A stretch of 64,000 nt of DNA from Cavia porcellus (taxonomy: Eukaryota; Chordata; Mammalia; Rodentia; Caviidae): assembly GCF_034190915.1 (NCBI RefSeq), contig NW_026947484.1, forward strand, positions 83,027,982 through 83,091,981, written 5' to 3'. The notes below the pieces were generated by a model. That model saw only the letters and a list, made by a program, of their open reading frames with translations. It was not told the origin of the DNA and did no database searches. Positions 57,773-64,000 of the stretch are shown piece by piece (position 1 is the stretch's first letter; each line of letters begins with the position of its first letter). Position numbers and translations under genes: made by a program.

Positions 57773-59738
57773 CCATAAATTGCCCAACTGCAGAAGCCAC
57801 TGGTTTTCGTAAATAAGGTTTTGTAGGAATGGAGACTTGCTCATTCATTTAGACAATAGTCTAAGATTGCTTTTGTGCTAAAAAACCAGAGTTGATTAGT
57901 TGGGCCAAAAATCATGTAGCTGGCAAAGGGTAAAATATTTATGACCAGCATTTAAGGAAACATTCACAGATCCTCAGTCTCTTCAGTCCAGTGGAAAGCC
58001 CTAGCTGAGTGCCAGCACACATTAAGTACTCAACAGACAGCTATAATTATTAAGTGTTTGGTAAGCAAAACCTGCTGATTCAGAGGCCTAAAGTACTTTT
58101 ATTCCATGAGAAAAGATAGGAAGATGAGTGCCAGACTGGTCCATAATTAATTCTATTGTTTTTAATCATTGTTCAGATTTAGCGAAATAATTTGGTTGGG
58201 TCACAAGTTATTACTTGCCAAAGGGAAGTTTTGGGGCTTATTATCTTGCTTTATTTCCTGCTGATGATCATACAGTCCTGGGGTGATTCTCTCCAAGGCA
58301 TGAGCTTTGGAATCTGGACAATTTGTATGGACTTCTCAACCCTCAGGTTCTATATGACTTTCATTTCCCAGCAAGGATCACCTTTAACTTCCAGGAATCA
58401 CTGTGGAAGAAGGATTGACCAATGGATTACTTACCATTATTATACATCCCCCTCAAGTGCAACCTGCTTAGGGTTTACGTACAGAGTACTTTTCTAAAAT
58501 CAAATGTATATTTATTTAACAACTGTTTATTGTATTGTACTGTCATGTACTAAATACTAACATGCGTTTATAAGTCTTTCAGTTGATGAATATACTGTAC
58601 TTTGAATTTACCAGGGTATAATCCAGCTGAGGGAGCTGAGGCTCAGAGAGAGTGCTTGATTTCTGAGGGCTACAGAGCTGTGTGGTGGTACGAGGGCTTG
58701 GGCTGACATCTCTGAGCCCCAGCCCCAGGCCTAAATGTGCTGCGTTCATGGCCTTGATTTCATTTCCTGCCTCAGGAGCAAAATATAAACTGACCCAGTT
58801 AGAACATTTGTGCCTTTTTTTCCAAGGCCACCTTTTTTTAGAGAAGAGTGTTGCCATTTCTTAAGAAAGCCAGGTACCCTGGGTAGGGGCTTTTCTCCAC
58901 ATAGGAAGCTATAAAAGTCAGTCTTGAGTCTTGATAGGAAGCAGATGATGCACTTGAACAGGGTACTTACAGAAATTTTTCTAGGGAACAAGGGCAGGTA
59001 TAGTTTGTAGGACCCAGATCAAAATGAAATTGCCGAGCCTACATTCAAAATTATTAAGAACTATAAGGGTATTAAACCAAGTATTGGCTTGTCAAAGATC
59101 AGGGGCTTGTGTGACTACAAAGGTCCCACTCTTGTGAAGCTAACCCTAACAAGACTGTGATCAGGATCCAGGTAAGTCAGTAAGAGATCGCGCAATACTC
59201 CAGAAATAGGAGCAGTGGGAAGCGATTATGACTTCTAGATTAAAGAGACAAAAAGAAAAAAGTGACTAGAATCCAGAGAGAGTTCAGGCTTTGAGAATAG
59301 GAGGTAATCTTCAGGGATTCTAACAAGAGAGCAATGCTGCATACATACACTAACCTCTCTCTCCTGCTGGGAGCCTGCTGAGGATTCCTGGGTCCACAAC
59401 AGGGGACAGGGTGGAGAGTGGGTCTGGACTGACCATTAGAAAATGTTTTAGCATCATCCAGGATTCATGTCACCTGGGTGGAATTCAACATCCTCTACCT
59501 ACACGCTCCTTCCTGCCTTTACAGGTGTTTCATGACATCTCTTACAAACTGCCATTCCCTAAGGTCAGGTGTAGGAATCCCCATAGTGTAACCAGAAAAC
59601 ATTCTTTTTTGTCTTGAAAAGTATTTGACACTTGTATTGCATGCCATAGAGAACTGAGTTTCTTTGGATGAAAACAAAGAAACACCCCAAGAAACAATTC
59701 CTGGACTCTGAATTTTTTAAATAAAGGTGTCATCTGTG
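57773..59738. other. Mostly unique DNA, no gene seen
   Basis: Weak MIR/L2-like pieces lie at 58,000-58,060 and 58,500-58,700. A 101-codon open frame at 58,192-58,497 shows no domain. Confidence 0.4.
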
Positions 59739-60297
59739 GACTGAATTCTCAGCTCCCTCTCAAATTTATGTTGAGTCCCTAGCTTAGAATTAAACATAGG
59801 GCTTTTTGGAGTTAGATTATAAATGAGGTCTTAAGATGGTGTCTTAATCACAGAGGACTGGCAGCTTAAAGGAAGAGGATGAGCTGTCTCTCTTTGTCTC
59901 TGTCTCCCCACCCCCTAGTGTATGCACCAAAAAAGACCTTGTGAAGATGTAGAGAAAATGTGGCTATCAGCAAATCAGGAAAAGAGTCAAACCAGGCACT
60001 TTGATCTTGGACTTACAGTCTCCAAAACTGGGACAAAGGGAAGGCCTCAGATTTCTAGTCCTTAGTAACCTGTACACAGAGGATGCTGACCCTGGTGCTT
60101 CCTGGTGCTGACCCCCCCTGGTGTTGACCCCCCACCTGGTGTTGACCCCGTACTTGTGCAGACCCCCCCTGCTGTTGATCCCACTCCTACTTTTCACCTT
60201 CCTGTTGTTTTTTAACAACCTTTTCTGTCATTTAAGTCATGTCACCATGTCTATGGTATTTTGTCGTAGCAACCTGAGCTGACCAAGTTAGTGATGC
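59739..60297 (+). mobile_element. MLT1-like MaLR LTR with internal minisatellite
   Basis: The left part 'ctcaaatttatgttgagtcc' and 'taaatgaggtcttaagatgg', the middle 'actttgatcttggacttaca' and 'gtctccaaaactgg', and the end 'gtctatggtattttgtcgta' with 'gcaacctgagctgacca' follow the MLT1-type LTR. The AATAAA region is replaced by an inserted GACCCC-rich tandem repeat. No coding content. Confidence 0.65.
60083..60188. repeat. Minisatellite, ~20-bp units inside the LTR
   Basis: Four to five diverged units of 'ctggtgttgaccccccac' type lie end to end. A minus-strand open frame (59,967-60,218) crosses it and reads as a short NTR/GG-rich repeat; it is not a gene. Confidence 0.85.
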
Positions 60298-61597
60298 TGT
60301 AGAAAGATGAGCCTTTCCCTTGCTTTAACAAGACTCTACAGTCTCTGTTGCAGTAGCTGAGGCCTACTTATCCTAGAGTCATTGTTCTTGCCCCTTTCCC
60401 TGGGAAATAGAAAGAGGTACCATTTCTGAATTGGGCCAATTTAGCCCCCAGGCTTTCTTCTCCTCCCTTGGGCCATTTATTCTGCTAGTTCTCAGTTTCC
60501 TTATCAATTGAGATATTATCTAACTTGTGGAATGGCAATTTACTTAAACAGCTGCCATTGGTTGCATGTGTGAAAGCATTCAACATCACTGCCTAATGTG
60601 TGGAACACATCACAGATGCCTGTTTTCCTAGTACTGCATGTGATTCACTCATGCATTCTCTAGCACCTTAGCTTCTCTGCAAAGTTACAAACTTGACTGA
60701 TATTCTCACTCTTGGGAAAGCTGAAGCAAGTTGGTTTTCCCTTCACAGAAAGTGGCCTCAGGCATTTTTTGTGGCTGTACACTGAAGTTTGACTGGCTGC
60801 TGGCTAGAGTTTTAACTCTTGCTTCCCTGGGAAGCACCTACCTCTGAGAACATGTCCTTCATTGAAGCCTTCCGTGGCCCTCAAGAAAACGTTTCTCCAC
60901 ATCCAGAGCTATGGGCTTTCTAGTGTCTCTGCTTCCATCCACTGTTTTTTCTAGCTGTCTAGGAATACTAGTTAACTAAGGGCTTGGCTGCAGATGTCTA
61001 GCCAGGGCCTCTGGGAAGGGATGTAGACACCTGACAGGAGTGTCCAGAGAATTCATTGCAGCAGCTGCATGACTGGATTGCTCCAAACCCATTATTCATT
61101 CTGCATAATTGTTGACCTTTCCATCTATACTCTCTATGGAGAATTCCAAACCATTTTCCAGAGTAAAGATGAATATCTGAAATGCAAAATAACACAGGAG
61201 TCTGTCAGCATCAAAGAATTACAATTCTTTGCAGCAGAGTATATGTGGCAGGGTTAAGAGAGCAAGTGTAGTTCCAGCCATGAGCTCAAGGAGTCAGATG
61301 GTTTTAGGTGATTAGGCAAAGGAAGCCCCCTTGTTCTGCCACTTGCGGATATTGTCTACATCTTTCTCTATTTCAGGACTGACAGAGGCATTCTCTGTGT
61401 ATCGGTTACTAAGGACCAGAAATCTGAGGCCTTTCCTAATTGGTTAAAGGATTCCAGCTTTCCAGGCAAATCTCTGTACTTTGCTCAGTCATACGTGTGA
61501 AAGACATGATGGGTTCTTGATGGGTCTCCAGAAAAGGTCAATTTGATCCTTTGCACTTGCTATTTATTCCTTTTAGAATGTTTCTTTTTGACTGCTG
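60298..61597. other. Unique DNA, no gene seen
   Basis: Overlapping open frames at 60,998-61,257 have no domain. Confidence 0.4.
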
Positions 61598-61627
61598 AAC
61601 TTCTTCACTGAAGTCAGTGAAGAAGTT
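61598..61627. repeat. Perfect 14-bp inverted repeat, 2-bp spacer
   Basis: 'aacttcttcactga' and its exact reverse complement 'tcagtgaagaagtt' are separated by two bases. It can form a stable hairpin in RNA or a cruciform in DNA. It is not followed by a T run that would make a terminator. Confidence 0.95.
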
Positions 61628-61820
61628 AAGGATCTCTTAACCTCTGTCTCCTGATAGCTCGTTCTACTATTACCGTGTTTCATTTTATCACGTGTGCTTA
61701 GAACTCTATCCTGTCCTCTTTGACTGTCAGGATCTGGGTAACATTCATCTTTTTATTCCCAGTGCCTAGTGCACTGTAGTACACACCATGTAGATTCCTA
61801 GCAATAAACAGAGAAAATAC
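61628..61820 (+). mobile_element. L2/MIR-like 3'-end remnant
   Basis: 'attcccagtgcctagtgcac' and 'catgtagattcctagcaata' follow the common 'agtgcctggcacatagtaggtgctcaataa' ending. Diverged. Confidence 0.4.
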
Positions 61821-61846
61821 AGACTGTAAGAGAAAATACAGACTGA
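61808..61846. repeat. 19-bp tandem duplication
   Basis: 'agagaaaatacagactgta' is repeated once, the second copy differing at the end. Confidence 0.8.
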
Positions 61847-61923
61847 ATTCTTAGACTTTATATATCTACATTATATTAAGTCTGTATTGTAAGCAAGATA
61901 AAGTCTGACAAATTTAAGCACAA

Positions 61924-61990
61924 AAGAAAGAAAAGAAAAAAGAAAGAAAGAAAGAAAGAAAGAAAGGAAGGAAGAAAGAAAGAAAAAGAG
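61924..61990. repeat. (GAAA)n microsatellite
   Basis: Purine-only run of mainly AAAG units with a few changes. Confidence 0.95.
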
Positions 61991-64000
61991 AGTGCCTTGT
62001 GTCATGTAACTGAAAAATCTGGAAGTTCTGGCAAGGGAGTGGTTTTATTCAGCATTCAAAAAATATAGCCAACAAATATTTGTCGGTTCAGCTTCCTTTA
62101 GGAGTTGCCCTCATCCTCACTCTGATTGCCCTCCTAGTATTGAGGTGGCTGGAGTAACTTTAGAGGCTCCTATTAATGCCAGAAAAGAGAGCATTTCCTT
62201 TTCCCAGCAGTTCTAACAGAAGTCTCATTGGCTCTGACCAGAGTGTGCTAATCTCTGATAATCCCTGTGGCCGAGGGGCTGGCTCAGGTCAATCAGGGTT
62301 TACCTCTGTCAGTCCTTTTCAAAAACAGCTCTGACAGAATTTGTAGGAAGAGATGAAATTCCACAAAGTGAAATCAAAGTTTTATTTCTTTAGGAATGGA
62401 CTATGGACGCTGGCCAGAAAAACAGCCAGTTTTCACTCAATATATATCCAGTCCCAAAGGCTTAACGCAAATGACATAGACACAAACAAAACTCTTTCAA
62501 AAGGTTTAGCAGACTATATTTTTGTGGACTAAATCCAAACCTTACAGAAAAATGTAGTGAAGTTCTAAACTCAGGAGTTAAAAATTCCTAGAGAAATCTC
62601 TACTTTATAAATCATGCATACAGGTATGTCCTTATTGTTAAATATTACTTTTTATTACAGTAAACCTTAGATGTGCAATTCTTTCCGTTGGTCTAGGCAT
62701 ATGTACTTTTGCAATAGTTCACAATTTTATGACTTGGGAAATTGTGGTAAGGTCCATGAGTAAAGAATTACAAGTTTCCAGACACAGATCTGTGCCTCCA
62801 AATACTGATGGGAGTTTTTATCTTTTTCTTTTTCTATTGAAAGTATGATAAATTGAGAAGAAAAGTAAATCACAGGTAACATGAAGCTTTTTAAAATTCT
62901 TTTTAGCACAAATATGCAAATTTCTTTATAGAGAAAGATCAAAGTTGTCAAAAGAGGCACTGGTAAGCATGCTGCAAGGGTACGGGCAATACCTGCAGTC
63001 CTCAGGTCCTTGATGCTGGAAAAAGGAAGGGACTTGATAAAGGGCAGGAGACCTGAAAGAGGAGAAGTTGGTTCCATTTGAATTTTACTTTTGTCTAGTA
63101 TAAAGCACATGATCAGTGGCATAATGTTCTTTCTCCAAATCACTTATTAAACTCTTTAGTAAAATTAATACTTACCCATTATACTTTGTCACAAGAATTT
63201 TTTTAGAGAGAATTCCAAGAGGAATTGATGAGTACTTCTTTAGATAAGAAAATGAGACAAGTAAATTGTTAGTGCAACTATCACAATGCTTTCCCACTTC
63301 TTAGAGTATATGTATTCCATAACTATTGTAAGATCTGTAGGTATATTATTGATAATATAATATTAAATTATATTATATAATATATAAGCTTTTAAAATTA
63401 CCTTGGCATATTTTATCACTCATATGAACAAAATAAATATAAACAAAATAAATTAGTTTATGAATATGTAAGCTTTCTTCATATTCAGAGGTTGGCTCAT
63501 TTGAATTAATCTGCAACATTTTGTGCTCCAGAATATGGTGATCTGCTATCAAATTTTTGTTACAGTATTATTTATGAGTAGAACAATATTTTCCACAGGA
63601 TCTTCTAACTATACATTTTGCAAGTTTTATTTCTATTATTCTTTTGATCTTAGCAGAATTTTTCACCAGAAAATTTTTCAAGCTACAAACTTCTGATTCT
63701 TGATTCCAGTGGTCTTTACATTGTAATTAACAGATTCCAAGTTAATAGTTTTATATTCCTTTCCCTATAATAGAAATAGATTTGCTATACTAGCTTATTC
63801 TGTAATTAGCAAGTTTTTGACCAGTGACAGCTACACAGGGACGACGATTTGACCAACAGCAATTTTAAGATGATCTGTTGAAAAATCATCCTGATTTAAG
63901 ACATGATAAATTGTTAAGAAATAAACATGATGGTCATGAAATTTCAGTTATCAAGACCTTTAAAGAGCATGTATCACTGGCCACCATTTTGCAGATGAAA
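61991..64000. other. AT-rich unique DNA, no gene seen
   Basis: A 138-codon minus-strand frame at 62,727-63,143 has no domain or codon pattern I recognise. A near-palindromic AT stretch lies at about 63,345-63,390. Confidence 0.4.

Noticed and set aside
60083..60188. Regular repeats as a CRISPR-like array
   Set aside because: Units are adjacent with no spacers, and the context is an LTR in a vertebrate genome.
62727..63143. 138-codon open frame, minus strand
   Set aside because: No domain; composition follows the surrounding AT-rich DNA.

Overview
The window is vertebrate nuclear DNA, almost certainly from a rodent. The evidence is ID-type SINEs (tRNA-like A and B boxes followed by an A-rich tail) in both orientations, 7SL-derived B1-type monomers, a B1/ID composite, L1 elements, MaLR-type LTRs, MIR and L2 remnants, and old hAT-Charlie and Tigger DNA transposons. 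The base composition is AT-rich with few CpGs. The ID tail pattern may point to a particular lineage, but I cannot fix the species from the sequence alone.

I found no exon of a cellular protein-coding gene that I can defend. Outside the L1-type elements, the open reading frames are short, lack recognisable domains and often lie across repeats. The window is best read as intergenic or deep intronic DNA.

Layout. 1-14,500: old repeats and unique DNA, with MaLR-like and ERV-like LTR pieces, a B1, a 3' fragment of the local L1 family at about 7.2 kb, ID SINEs and a U6 snRNA fragment. 14,506-20,040: a nearly full-length but broken L1, starting just inside ORF1 and split by a young ID SINE with a perfect 14-bp target duplication. 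22,700-23,860: a decayed ERV-L-like pol remnant. About 24,060-27,126: the highlight, a half-L1 (HAL1-type) element with a CpG-containing 5' leader, an intact 338-codon ORF1, no ORF2, and a 3' UTR built of about six diverged repeats of about 150 bp before an L1-like 3' end and poly(A). 28-43 kb: Charlie-type transposons, a 256-bp direct duplication around an MaLR-like LTR, a B1/ID composite, MIRs, and a Tigger-type element with both ends kept. 43.3-45.1 kb: an ERV1-like LTR with a proline-type primer-binding site, and an inverted B1 pair around a pyrimidine tract. 45-64 kb: mostly unique DNA with MIR/L2 copies, a 110-bp direct duplication, MER20, MER5A, an MLT1-like LTR carrying a minisatellite, and a perfect 14-bp inverted repeat.

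The main biological relation is between the L1 and the half-L1. They share ORF1 ancestry and the last ~350 bp of the 3' UTR, as expected if the ORF2-less element is copied by the reverse transcriptase of the related L1. The L1 copy in this window cannot do it: its ORF2 is broken by frameshifts, stops, a SINE and a changed catalytic residue.
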